From the NCBI GenBank assembly GCA_002429595.1, contig DJAM01000074.1, positions 1 through 18,231 of the forward strand: DNA of 18,231 bases. The letters run 5' to 3'. The notes beneath the pieces were generated by a model. The model was given only the letters and a program-made list of their open reading frames with translations. It was not told where the DNA came from and made no database searches. Shown piece by piece: positions 6,523 to 15,108 of the stretch. A program made the position numbers and the translations under genes. Each line of letters starts with the position of its first letter. Positions within the stretch are counted from its first letter, which is position 1. The stretch comes from Coxiellaceae bacterium UBA6002. GTDB taxonomy: Bacteria > Pseudomonadota > Gammaproteobacteria > UBA6002.

Positions 6523-8451
6523 ATGACCAAGAAACGGGCGACTATTAAAAATAACTATCGGGAAACACACCTTTTTAATCGTCGTGTCATCGTGCTTGTA
6601 GTGATTATCATTGGCGCTTGCCTAGGCTTAGTCGGTCGCTTAGTGTTCTTGCAAATCATGGAACATGATGTCTACATCACTCTTTCAAACCAAAACCAGT
6701 TGAGTTTAATTCCAGTCGAACCAAGCCGCGGACTCATCATGGATCGCAATGGCGTGTTACTCGCTGAAAATGTGCCAGTCTATAGTCTCATGATAACGCC
6801 AGACCACGTGCCAAACTTGCAACAGACCATAGCAGAATTAGAAAAGATCATTGAAATTACTCCTGAGGATATGAAACGGTTCAAGAAAGAAATGCGTGAG
6901 CACCGAGCCTTCCAGCCATCTCCTTTGAAATTGAAACTGACCGAAGAGGAAGTCGCACGCTTTTATGTCAATCAGTATAAATATCCCGGCGTTGCAGTTA
7001 ATGCGGGTATGTTCCGCTATTACCCCTACGGCAAAGAATTCGTCTCGGCTTTGGGCTATGTTGCCCGTATCAACGAACAAGAAATGAAGGAAATTGATCA
7101 AACGAACTATGCAGGCTCAAGCTCCATAGGAAAACTTGGCATCGAAAAGCATTATGAAAATGATTTACATGGCAGAGTGGGCTACCAACAAGTTGAAGTG
7201 GATGCTAACGGCCGTTATGTCAGAACGATCAAACACTTCGCGCCAATTAGAGGCAGTAATTTATACCTGACTCTTGATGCTAAGTTGCAGTTAGCCATCG
7301 AAAAGATTATGGGTAACGAAAAAGGTGCCGTCGTCGTCATTAAGCCTCAAACCGGCGAGGTACTCGCTTTAGTCAGTATGCCTGGTTATGATCCGAATCC
7401 CTTTGTCATCGGTATTGATTCTAAGCGTTACAAAGAGTTACGAGATTCTCCAGATAAACCTTTATACAACCGTGCCATTCGCGGCATCTACCCCTTTGCT
7501 TCAACGATCAAACCCTTCCTTGCAACCGCCGGCTTAGAATCAGGCGTCGTCGGAGTTGGTTATGCGATCCGTGACCCAGGATTCTTCGTTTTACCTGGCT
7601 TACATCATGCTTATCGCGATTGGAAAAAAGAAGGACATGGGGTTGTCAATTTGCCCAAAGCAATTACGGTGTCCTGTGACGTTTATTTCTATGGCTTAGC
7701 GGTTAAGCTCGGCGTCGATCGATTGTATACTTATTTGCGCAAATTCGGTTTTGGCATGTTAACCGGCATCGACGTTGATGAAGAATTACCAGGTCTTGTG
7801 CCTTCTGTAGAATGGAAGCGCAAAAAATATCACGCCAAGTGGTTTATGGGTGATACCGTGGTCGCTGGAATCGGCCAAGGTTACATGCTAACCACTCCAC
7901 TGCAACTTGCACAAGGCGTTGCGACTATTGCTAATCGTGGTAAGCGCTTCCAACCTCGTCTGCTGATGAAGATCGAACGTCCCGATGGCACTATTGAAGA
8001 ACTAAAACCGATCCATGCGCCTAATTTTGATCTCAAAAATCCCAAGAATTGGGATGTTATTATTAATGCCATGGGAAATGTAACCTCCACCCCACAAGGA
8101 ACGGCGGCAGTCGCTTTTGCTAAAACCCCCTACATAGTGGCTGGTAAAACTGGAACGGCGCAGCTAACCAAAATTGTTGGTGAGAACGTTCACGGAGGCG
8201 ATAGAGCATTACCCAAACATTTACGCAATCACAAATTATTCATATCCTTTGCGCCAATCGAAAATCCTCAAATTGCAATGGCAGTGATTGTTGAAAATAG
8301 CACTTTGGCACCAAAGGTAGCGCGCGCTATTTACGATTATTATTTTGGTTCCACTCATCAATTTGGAATGACCGAAACAGCTCCCGTTGCCGCTGATGGT
8401 AGTGATGGCAGTATGGAAGATGCTGAGTTGCAGGGTGGTCATGGGGATTAG
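6523..8451 (+). CDS. mrdA: Penicillin-binding protein 2 (elongasome transpeptidase)
   Basis: PBP2 cross-links new peptidoglycan during side-wall growth and works with RodA in the inner membrane. From the ATG at 6523 the protein has 642 residues; a TTG at 6517 would add two. One membrane anchor lies near residues 22-44, followed by the dimerisation/pedestal region and the transpeptidase domain. The active-site STIK is at residues 328-331 (serine 328), the second motif SCD lies in VSCDVYFYG, and the KTG triad is in GKTGTAQ (lysine 542). The last 25 or so residues form an acidic, glycine-rich tail of low complexity. A nested palindromic repeat begins immediately after the stop, ahead of rodA. 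Confidence 0.98.
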   Translation: MTKKRATIKNNYRETHLFNRRVIVLVVIIIGACLGLVGRLVFLQIMEHDVYITLSNQNQLSLIPVEPSRGLIMDRNGVLLAENVPVYSLMITPDHVPNLQQTIAELEKIIEITPEDMKRFKKEMREHRAFQPSPLKLKLTEEEVARFYVNQYKYPGVAVNAGMFRYYPYGKEFVSALGYVARINEQEMKEIDQTNYAGSSSIGKLGIEKHYENDLHGRVGYQQVEVDANGRYVRTIKHFAPIRGSNLYLTLDAKLQLAIEKIMGNEKGAVVVIKPQTGEVLALVSMPGYDPNPFVIGIDSKRYKELRDSPDKPLYNRAIRGIYPFASTIKPFLATAGLESGVVGVGYAIRDPGFFVLPGLHHAYRDWKKEGHGVVNLPKAITVSCDVYFYGLAVKLGVDRLYTYLRKFGFGMLTGIDVDEELPGLVPSVEWKRKKYHAKWFMGDTVVAGIGQGYMLTTPLQLAQGVATIANRGKRFQPRLLMKIERPDGTIEELKPIHAPNFDLKNPKNWDVIINAMGNVTSTPQGTAAVAFAKTPYIVAGKTGTAQLTKIVGENVHGGDRALPKHLRNHKLFISFAPIENPQIAMAVIVENSTLAPKVARAIYDYYFGSTHQFGMTETAPVAADGSDGSMEDAELQGGHGD

Positions 8452-8628
8452 CTTCTTGTGTCAATTCCCGCGCCTTGTGTCATTCCCGCGCATCTTGTGT
8501 CATTCCCGCGCAGGCGGGAACCCATCCATCCAGCCGCACATGGGATGGATTCCCGCCTGCGCGGGAATGACACAAGGCGCGGGAATGACACAAGAAGCGG
8601 GAATGACAGCCTGCGCAGGAATGACAGC
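8452..8628. repeat. Nested palindromic repeat array between mrdA and rodA
   Basis: The core is a dispersed repeat: GCAGGCGGGAACCCATCC on the left and GGATGGATTCCCGCC on the right. Its outer arm is duplicated on both sides. Left copies of CTTGTGTCATTCCCGCGC begin at 8455 (with one extra A), 8474 and 8494. Right copies of the complement begin at 8559 and 8577, followed by two degraded copies containing GCGGGAATGACA (8597-8608) and GCAGGAATGACA (about 8615-8626). The block 8452-8491 is an exact reverse complement of 8559-8597 apart from one inserted A. Open frames that run through it on both strands are by-products of the repeat. No terminator T run follows. Confidence 0.92.
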
Positions 8629-8657
8629 ATGAGAAAACTAAGTGAGAAACTTTAACC

Positions 8658-9782
8658 ATGAATAGAGACACCTATTCCTACACACCTAGCAGATTAAATA
8701 AACCTCTATGGGAAAAGTTTCACATCGATCCATTTCTTTTAGGCGGTCTCTTAGCATTAATCTCCGTTGGTATCATCATTCTTTACAGCGCAGATGGTGC
8801 CAGTCTCGCGGTGCTGGTTCGTCAAGGCGTAAGACTTGGTGCAGCCTTTATTGTCATGATTATTTTCGCCCAAATACCGCCACGAAAGTATTATCAATGG
8901 ACTCCTTTTGTATTTGCCTTAGGTATCCTGTTACTCATGGCTACTTTGGTTATCGGCCATACTGGGCATGGAGCGCAAAGATGGTTGAGCTTAGGTGTTA
9001 TTAAGTTTCAGCCCTCTGAAATAATGAAGCTTGCAGTGCCGATGATGTTGGCCTGGTTTTTCAATGATAAGCAATTACCACCTTCATTAGGAACATTGTT
9101 TATCGCAAGTTTTCTGTTGGTGATTCCGGTTGGTTTAACGGCCATACAACCCGATCTTGGTACTGCAATTATTATGGCCTGCTGTGGCGCCTCAGTATTT
9201 GTATTAGCAGGAATCAGCTGGCGGATTATCTTTACGCTTTGTGTCGCAGCACTCGGGAGTTTCCCTGTACTTTGGCATTATATGCATGATTACCAGCGTG
9301 AACGGGTTTTAACTTTTCTAAATCCGGAGCGCGATCCGTTGGGTAGCGGTTACCATATTATTCAATCAAAAATAGCGATCGGTTCTGGTGGGGTTTTTGG
9401 TAAAGGCTGGCTTAATGGCACTCAATCACATTTACAATTTCTACCAGAACATGCGACCGATTTTATTTTTGCCGTTAGTGGTGAAGAATTCGGTTTGGTG
9501 GGTGGCATTATATTAATTGTCTTATTTATGATTCTGGTTTTAAGGGGATTACGAATTAGCTCGATCGCACAAGATACTTACTCACGCTTACTAGCAGGTA
9601 GTATTAGTTTAATGTTCTTTATTTCATTCTTTATAAACATCGGGATGGTCAGCGGTATTTTACCCGTGGTTGGGGTTCCCCTCCCCCTCATCAGTTATGG
9701 CGGGACATCGATGGTAACCATTTTGGCTGGGTTTGGCATGATTATGTCTATTTACACACATCGCAAATTAGTCGGTCGATAG
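8658..9782 (+). CDS. rodA: Rod shape-determining SEDS glycosyltransferase RodA
   Basis: RodA polymerises glycan strands from lipid II in the inner membrane and pairs with PBP2 (mrdA) in the elongasome. The 374 residues are close to the family norm and strongly hydrophobic, with about ten membrane segments. SEDS signatures are clear: FLPEHATDFIFAVSGEEFG, with the catalytic aspartate at residue 268 (262 in E. coli), and near the C-terminus PLPLISYGGTSMV. The ATG has no clear Shine-Dalgarno site. The 206-base gap from mrdA is filled by the nested repeat, so the usually tight mrdA-rodA pair is separated here. mltB follows 14 bases downstream. Confidence 0.98.
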   Translation: MNRDTYSYTPSRLNKPLWEKFHIDPFLLGGLLALISVGIIILYSADGASLAVLVRQGVRLGAAFIVMIIFAQIPPRKYYQWTPFVFALGILLLMATLVIGHTGHGAQRWLSLGVIKFQPSEIMKLAVPMMLAWFFNDKQLPPSLGTLFIASFLLVIPVGLTAIQPDLGTAIIMACCGASVFVLAGISWRIIFTLCVAALGSFPVLWHYMHDYQRERVLTFLNPERDPLGSGYHIIQSKIAIGSGGVFGKGWLNGTQSHLQFLPEHATDFIFAVSGEEFGLVGGIILIVLFMILVLRGLRISSIAQDTYSRLLAGSISLMFFISFFINIGMVSGILPVVGVPLPLISYGGTSMVTILAGFGMIMSIYTHRKLVGR

Positions 9783-9796
9783 GGACGAATAAACTT

Positions 9797-10861
9797 ATGA
9801 AAAAATTTCTGCGTGGCTTCATTATTATAGGATTATTAATAATCAGCGTCACAAGTTACGCAGATTTTTCGGCGCTAGACAGTTCTGAGATCCAAGCCTA
9901 TATCACTTCACTGGTTAATAAATACGATTTCGATCGAGCCAAACTCGAAACTTTATTTAGCACTGTCACTATGAGCGAAGAAGTGATTGCAAAAACAGCA
10001 GCACCATTTGAAGCACAGCCCTGGTATATTTATCGCGAAAAGATGCTAACCGCAGAGAGAATCAACAAAGGCATAGCATATTGGAACCAACACGAACTTT
10101 TACTACGCGAAGCAGAAACTAAATATGGCGTCCCAGCAAGCATCATTGTGGCGATCATTGGGGTTGAAACAAAATATGGAGAAAACAAAGGAGTTTATCC
10201 AGTCTTTAATACACTCGTTAGCTTAGCGTTTAATCATGGCCGGCGCGCTGACTTCTTTAAATCCGAACTCACCGAGTATCTATTATTGACTCGCGAAAAT
10301 AATTTACCACCTCTATTACTTAAAGGATCTTACGCTGGTGCAGTGGGCTTACCACAATTTATGCCCAGTAGTTATCGTCGCTTTGCAATCGATTGCAAAC
10401 AAAAAGGTTATGCCGATTTATTTGAAAATGATGCCGATGCAATCGCAAGTGTTGGAAATTATTTGCGTAAGCATGGCTGGGAGACTGGAGTCGCCGTTGC
10501 AGTGTCTGCCTCCGTTCAAGGTAATTGCGAGGCCATCATTGCTCACAAAAAATATAAACCTTATTTAACGCAAGCAGATTTAGCCAACTATGGCATTACC
10601 CCGGTAGAATCTATTAGCCCAAACAAAGCCTGTCTCGTTGAACTGCAAGTTGAAAACGGCAATGAATATTGGTTAGGTTTACAGAATTTTTATGCTATTT
10701 CGCGTTATAACAATAGTACTCATTATGTGATGGCTGTGAATTTATTAGCGCAACGCGTTAAGGAAGGCAAATTTGGCAACAGAGCCATCACAGAAGAAAA
10801 ACAACCGCCACTTGAAAAACCGGTATTATTTTCCGGCGAAGCCCAAAAAAGTAATCCATAA
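9797..10861 (+). CDS. mltB: Lytic murein transglycosylase B, non-lipidated form
   Basis: MltB cleaves the glycan strand of peptidoglycan with formation of a 1,6-anhydro end (GH103-type fold). The 354 residues begin with a signal peptide (MKKF, then a hydrophobic stretch to about residue 18) and a probable signal peptidase I site after SYA (residues 20-22). No lipobox cysteine is present, unlike E. coli MltB, so the product is probably soluble in the periplasm. The catalytic glutamate is residue 124 in IIGVETKYGENKG, and GAVGLPQFMPSSYR follows. An AGGGA at 9781-9785 overlaps the rodA stop region but is 11 bases from the ATG. Close linkage to rodA puts wall synthesis and trimming in one unit. 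Confidence 0.95.
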   Translation: MKKFLRGFIIIGLLIISVTSYADFSALDSSEIQAYITSLVNKYDFDRAKLETLFSTVTMSEEVIAKTAAPFEAQPWYIYREKMLTAERINKGIAYWNQHELLLREAETKYGVPASIIVAIIGVETKYGENKGVYPVFNTLVSLAFNHGRRADFFKSELTEYLLLTRENNLPPLLLKGSYAGAVGLPQFMPSSYRRFAIDCKQKGYADLFENDADAIASVGNYLRKHGWETGVAVAVSASVQGNCEAIIAHKKYKPYLTQADLANYGITPVESISPNKACLVELQVENGNEYWLGLQNFYAISRYNNSTHYVMAVNLLAQRVKEGKFGNRAITEEKQPPLEKPVLFSGEAQKSNP

Positions 10862-10869
10862 TTAAGTGT

Positions 10870-12558
10870 ATGAACATTGATCTTCTGCAAATCGCGCTGA
10901 ATTATCATCAAGCAGGAAATTTTGAAGCAGCCGAGAAAGTTTATCTGCAAATTCTAGAGATGAATCCGGATGATGCCAATGCACTGCATTTATATGGTAT
11001 TTTATCTGGACAACTTGGAAAGTATGACGAGGCTTATGCGCTTATCAGTCGAGGTCTTGAGCTCGATCCCAATAATTCAACTTTTCATAACAGTCTAGGT
11101 AATGTGCTTTGGGGAATGGAAAAATTTTCTGATGCCATTAAACATTATGAGACGGCTATTACTATTCAACCAAATGCTCCCATTTCGCAAAATAATCTCG
11201 GCAATCTTTTTCTAAAACTAGAACAATACGATAAAGCCATTAAACATTATCAAGCTGCGATTCAACTCAAACCTGATTATGCGGAACCTTATTATAATTT
11301 AGGCTTAGCTTTCTCTAAATTAAACAAGACAAGTGAGGCGATCAATAATTTTAAAAAAGCATTAGAGCTCGAGCCCTCCTTTGCTAAAGCGCATGGACAA
11401 TTAGCATTATTATTTCAACAAGCTAATCAACTTGATGACGCACTTGAACAATATCAACAGCATTTGAGGCTTGAGCCTAATGATGTCGAAAGCATAATTA
11501 ATCTGGGGGCAATTTTTGTTAAGAAAGGTGATTTGCTACAAGGCGTTGATTATTTTCATAAAGCATTAGAGCTGCAACCAAATCATCATGAAGGGCACTA
11601 TAATTTAGGCTCAACGTACTTGAGTTTGCAAAGACCTGATGAGGCACTCGTTCATTATTTGCGTTGTTTACAGGAAAAACCAGATGCCGATAGTTATTTC
11701 AACGTTGGCGCTATCTACATGTATAAGGATCGTCACCAAGATGCAATTGATTATTTCAACTCTGCTTTAGGGATTGATCCAAATTTCGTTGCGGCGCATA
11801 TTAACTTGGCAACAACCTATTTAAAAACAGAAAACTATCCAAAAGCGATTGAACACTATAAAAAAGCATTAGAGTTGCAACCAGATAATCCTGAAATTTC
11901 ATTTATATTAAGCGCAATCTCTGATCAACAAAACAAGCCGACTACGGCCCCACTTTCGTTCGTGAAAGACCTGTTCGATCAGTATGCCCCTTATTATGAA
12001 AAACATTTAGTAACAGTACTTAAATATCAAGCGCATATTTTATTAGATCAAGCACTCGCCAATTTACTCAAAGAGGATTACAGAGATTTAGCCATTGTTG
12101 ATTTAGGTTGTGGCACAGGTCTTTGTGGCCCATTGTTAAAACCTCATGCGCGACAACTAATCGGCATCGATATTTCACCGAAAATGGTCGCGCTCGCACG
12201 AAGTAAAAATATTTATGACGAGGTGTTAGAAGGAGATGGCGTTGCATTATTGCGTACTATGCACGATATTAATTTAATCGTTGCAGCCGATGTTTTTGGC
12301 TATATTGGCGATCTAACAGATGTTTTTAAAGCAGCTTCGGAGGCGCTAACGCAGCCAGGTTGGTTTGCGTTTACTGTCGAACAGTCGGAAGACGAGTCTT
12401 TTTCTTTAAGCAAAACAACTCGATTCACGCACTCTAAGCAGTATATTCACCACCTGAGCGAGTCAAATCATTTTAGAATATTGGTTGAAAATGAGGTAGA
12501 ATTGCGCGTTCAGCGTCAAATACCTGTTAATGGTGTTCTATACATTTTGTTAAAATGA
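10870..12558 (+). CDS. Ten-TPR protein fused to SAM-dependent methyltransferase
   Basis: The first 342 residues are ten consecutive tetratricopeptide repeats of 33-34 residues (about 4-37, 38-71, 72-105, and so on to 309-342), each with the family pattern and often ending in LELxP. A linker with FVKDLFDQYAPYYEKHL (about 363-379) leads into a class I methyltransferase: motif I VDLGCGTG at 410-417 and the acidic residue of motif II at 434 (GIDIS), followed by AADVFGYIGDL. This matches the 'predicted methyltransferase with TPR repeat' family (COG4976). The substrate is unknown; the TPRs probably bind a protein. The gene starts eight bases after mltB, without a strong ribosome binding site. No signal peptide is seen, so it should be cytoplasmic. 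Confidence 0.9.
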   Translation: MNIDLLQIALNYHQAGNFEAAEKVYLQILEMNPDDANALHLYGILSGQLGKYDEAYALISRGLELDPNNSTFHNSLGNVLWGMEKFSDAIKHYETAITIQPNAPISQNNLGNLFLKLEQYDKAIKHYQAAIQLKPDYAEPYYNLGLAFSKLNKTSEAINNFKKALELEPSFAKAHGQLALLFQQANQLDDALEQYQQHLRLEPNDVESIINLGAIFVKKGDLLQGVDYFHKALELQPNHHEGHYNLGSTYLSLQRPDEALVHYLRCLQEKPDADSYFNVGAIYMYKDRHQDAIDYFNSALGIDPNFVAAHINLATTYLKTENYPKAIEHYKKALELQPDNPEISFILSAISDQQNKPTTAPLSFVKDLFDQYAPYYEKHLVTVLKYQAHILLDQALANLLKEDYRDLAIVDLGCGTGLCGPLLKPHARQLIGIDISPKMVALARSKNIYDEVLEGDGVALLRTMHDINLIVAADVFGYIGDLTDVFKAASEALTQPGWFAFTVEQSEDESFSLSKTTRFTHSKQYIHHLSESNHFRILVENEVELRVQRQIPVNGVLYILLK

Positions 12559-12574
12559 TGGAATTCGCGTAGCT

Positions 12575-12651
12575 TTGTCATGCCCGCTAAGGCGGGAACC
12601 CATGCTACGTGTGGCTTCATGCGTAGATTCCCGCCTTCGCGGGAATGACAA
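12575..12651. repeat. Dispersed palindromic repeat upstream of queC
   Basis: The outer arms TTGTCATGCCCGC (12575-12587) and GCGGGAATGACAA (12639-12651) are complementary except at one position. Inside, AAGGCGGGAA pairs with TTCCCGCCTT, and CTACG (12605-12609) pairs with CGTAG (12622-12626). Each half also forms its own CCCGC/GCGGG hairpin. This is a full-length copy of the family found at 1-33, 8452-8628 and 15234-15261, without the arm duplication seen between mrdA and rodA. It fills most of the gap between the TPR-methyltransferase gene and queC. Confidence 0.9.
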
Positions 12652-12678
12652 CTAAAGCATTAGATTATGAGAAGATTA

Positions 12679-13353
12679 ATGACTAAGAAAGCAGTAGTTC
12701 TATTTTCCGGTGGCCTTGATTCAACAACATGCCTTGCGATTGCTCAATCCGAAGGATATGAATGCTATGCGCTGTCTTTTAAATACGGGCAGAAACACTC
12801 TAGTGAATTAGAAGCCGCCACTAAAATCGCGAAAAAAATGGGAGTTAAAAGTCATCAGATTTTACCTATCCCAATTGACGAATTACGAGGTTCTTCTCTC
12901 ACAGATCCAAACTTAGCAGTGCCAGACTATGTCGACAGTGATGAAATTCCATCCACATATGTTCCCGCTCGAAACACAATTTTTTTGTCTTTCGCATTGG
13001 GCTGGGCTGAAACATTAAAGATTTATGACATTTTTACCGGTGTGACCATGAGAGATTATTCACACTATCCAGATTGTCGTCCCGAATACATCAAGCAATT
13101 TCAAATCTTAGCGAACCTTGCCACAAAGGATGGTGTCTGTGGCGAAAAATTCACGTTACATTCACCAGTCATCAATTTCACAAAGGCACAAACCATTACT
13201 CGTGGCACAGAGCTTGGCGTAAATTATGCAGATACTATTTCATGTTACCGCGCCAATTTACAAGGCGAAGCCTGCGGTAATTGTGATGCATGTACTTACA
13301 GGAAGAAAGGCTTTAAAGATGCTGGAATAGCAGATCCTACTCGCTATTGTTAA
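12679..13353 (+). CDS. queC: 7-cyano-7-deazaguanine synthase
   Basis: QueC converts 7-carboxy-7-deazaguanine to preQ0 with ATP and ammonia, on the way to queuosine in tRNA. I take the ATG at 12679 (224 residues), because MTKKAVVLFSGG aligns with the family start. An in-frame ATG at 12667 would add MRRL and has no ribosome binding site. The PP-loop SGGLDSTT is at residues 10-17, and the zinc-binding cysteines are 189, 199, 202 and 205 (C-x9-C-x2-C-x2-C). The gene stands alone here: queD, queE and queF are not in the window. It follows a palindromic repeat and converges on the F-box/ankyrin gene with only 21 bases between the stop codons and no visible terminator. Confidence 0.97.
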   Translation: MTKKAVVLFSGGLDSTTCLAIAQSEGYECYALSFKYGQKHSSELEAATKIAKKMGVKSHQILPIPIDELRGSSLTDPNLAVPDYVDSDEIPSTYVPARNTIFLSFALGWAETLKIYDIFTGVTMRDYSHYPDCRPEYIKQFQILANLATKDGVCGEKFTLHSPVINFTKAQTITRGTELGVNYADTISCYRANLQGEACGNCDACTYRKKGFKDAGIADPTRYC

Positions 13354-13374
13354 TGTAGCTTGTATTGTTGCTAA

Positions 13375-15108
13375 TTATGGTGGTGACAAAGTTGCGCTAG
13401 ATTTTTTTTCATTCCAATCTTTGGGAAAAACATAACACATAATAAAAACATACCTTTCCTGTCCAATCCAATGATGATTCTCGTTTAGAAATTTATTTAA
13501 TGCTCGAAGATCCTGCTTACAGTCAGGACGATCTCTAAGTCTTTGAATGACACCCGCCTGTTCAGTTTCGAACAAATAAGACCAAGCCTTTGCTTTCCAG
13601 CCAAAATTGGTATTCAAGACGGCGATAACTTGATGGTAGGGAGTGCAAGGTTTTACTGCAATCTTCGAGCGCCAAAGATCGAGTAAATTAGACATAGAAT
13701 CACTAAGAGAGATATTTTTTAGGTCATTGTCATTAAGAGATGCACCTGCATGCAGCATTATAGAAACTAATTTTTTCCAATCTCGTTGTATTGCTATGAT
13801 CATCGGTGATAAATTATCACTTCTCTTTGCATTTGCATTAGCGCCTGCTGCCATAAGGATTACGGTTAGATTTTCATCACAATTTCTAATAGCAAGATCA
13901 AGTGGCGTTATGCCATCCGGCATTGCAGCATTGACATTGGCACCTGCAGCTATTAATTCACTAGCAACCATCTGGTGGCGATTCTGAACGGCAACCAAAA
14001 GTGGTGTCCTACCATCAACTGTAGCAACGTCTACACTAGCCCCAGCCGTAATCAGAGCTCTTACAACTAACAAATGGCCGCCACTAGCCGCTAATAGAAT
14101 AGGTGTAAATTTTTCCGGAGTAGTATGATTGACATTCGCTTGAGCAGCTATCAACGTACTGACCACCTTTAAATAACCGAACTTTGCAGGTGCGAAAATT
14201 GCCGTTAAACCACTAGTGTTAACATGATCGACATTCGCCTCAGCTTTAATTAATTCAGCAACAACTTTGTCATGAGCATTTAGAGCAGCTAGAAAAATAG
14301 GAGTTTCGAAAGCTTCTAGCATTGCATTGACTACTGCGCCTTTCTTAATTAAATATCGAACGGCACTAAGGTGACCATTCTCTGCAGAATAGAAAAGCGC
14401 CTGTGAATTTTGACGCACATCTTCGCCTGTTAACGCAGCAACTATTTCAGGGTCACCATAAATACACGCTAAAAAAAGCGGCAGTAAACCATCGGAGAAA
14501 GGTTTACCAAGATCGGTTTCTTCTTTGAGTTTGTTGACTTCTGCCAAATCTCCAAAAATAATTGCCCAATAAAAAGGAGACCTTTTCTTGTTATCGTCTT
14601 TTGCACTCACGCAAGTTTGATGAAAATGTTCGATGATTTCTTTCCGATCTAATTCTTGAGCGACTTTCAAAGCATTTTTTTTATCTCGATCAAAAACATC
14701 CATAAACTCTTGGATACTATATGGGTCAAAGCCATTGCCCAAGATCGAGTTAAAAGAGTGTCCTTTTTTGACACCCTCAAGATCACCGCGACGAACTTTT
14801 TTGAAAAGCTCAAATCTTCTAGAAGTAAGTTGAGTTGCTTGTCGCCTTCTATTTAACCAGGCTTCCTTATAAGTATCTTTAAAATTAACTACTTCAATCC
14901 CCTGGTATATTGGAAAATCATGGTGTAAACGGTGTTGCCAGTAAACTTTGAAAGATTCACCCCTGAGTGTTGTACTTAGCTGCCGACAGACGCGCATTAA
15001 TTGTACGAAATATAACGGATCTTCAACTTTTAATTCCCAGATGATCATTAAAAGTAATTCAGGTAATAAACCTGGTAGACTTGCTGCTTCAGGTGGTCTT
15101 TGTTGCAT
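13375..15108 (-). CDS. F-box and ankyrin-repeat protein, candidate secreted effector
   Basis: The protein has 577 residues. Near the N-terminus (about 11-57) is an F-box: LPGLLPELLLMIIWEL, then VCRQLSTTLRG and VYW, the order of conserved positions that bind Skp1 in eukaryotic SCF ubiquitin ligases. Residues about 177-462 hold some nine ankyrin repeats. The later ones (235 onward) keep the 33-residue spacing and the G-TPL-A...V..LI.AGA.V pattern. The 100-residue C-terminus is not recognised. No signal peptide is present. Bacterial F-box/ankyrin proteins such as Legionella AnkB are injected into host cells, so by analogy this may redirect host ubiquitination; that is inference. The gene lies behind rnr and the DUF397 gene, convergent with queC. 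The Shine-Dalgarno site is weak. Confidence 0.85.
   Translation of the reverse strand: MQQRPPEAASLPGLLPELLLMIIWELKVEDPLYFVQLMRVCRQLSTTLRGESFKVYWQHRLHHDFPIYQGIEVVNFKDTYKEAWLNRRRQATQLTSRRFELFKKVRRGDLEGVKKGHSFNSILGNGFDPYSIQEFMDVFDRDKKNALKVAQELDRKEIIEHFHQTCVSAKDDNKKRSPFYWAIIFGDLAEVNKLKEETDLGKPFSDGLLPLFLACIYGDPEIVAALTGEDVRQNSQALFYSAENGHLSAVRYLIKKGAVVNAMLEAFETPIFLAALNAHDKVVAELIKAEANVDHVNTSGLTAIFAPAKFGYLKVVSTLIAAQANVNHTTPEKFTPILLAASGGHLLVVRALITAGASVDVATVDGRTPLLVAVQNRHQMVASELIAAGANVNAAMPDGITPLDLAIRNCDENLTVILMAAGANANAKRSDNLSPMIIAIQRDWKKLVSIMLHAGASLNDNDLKNISLSDSMSNLLDLWRSKIAVKPCTPYHQVIAVLNTNFGWKAKAWSYLFETEQAGVIQRLRDRPDCKQDLRALNKFLNENHHWIGQERYVFIMCYVFPKDWNEKKSSATLSPP

Noticed and set aside
6838..7101. 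Minus-strand open frame within mrdA
   Set aside because: It lies wholly inside the well-supported PBP2 gene and has no independent support.
8455..8626. Evenly spaced short repeats that could suggest a CRISPR array
   Set aside because: The units are nearly adjacent with no unique spacers, and they reverse orientation about a central axis.
8387..8671. Several overlapping open frames on both strands between mrdA and rodA
   Set aside because: They are translations of the palindromic repeat (repeating SFPRR/ACAGMT-like peptides) and lack ribosome binding sites.
13074..13280. Open frame overlapping queC in another frame
   Set aside because: It is a shadow of queC, whose PP-loop and zinc cysteines define the real frame.
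13643..13987. Plus-strand open frame opposite the ankyrin repeats
   Set aside because: It is an antisense shadow of the repeated ankyrin codons, with no ribosome binding site and no recognisable protein.
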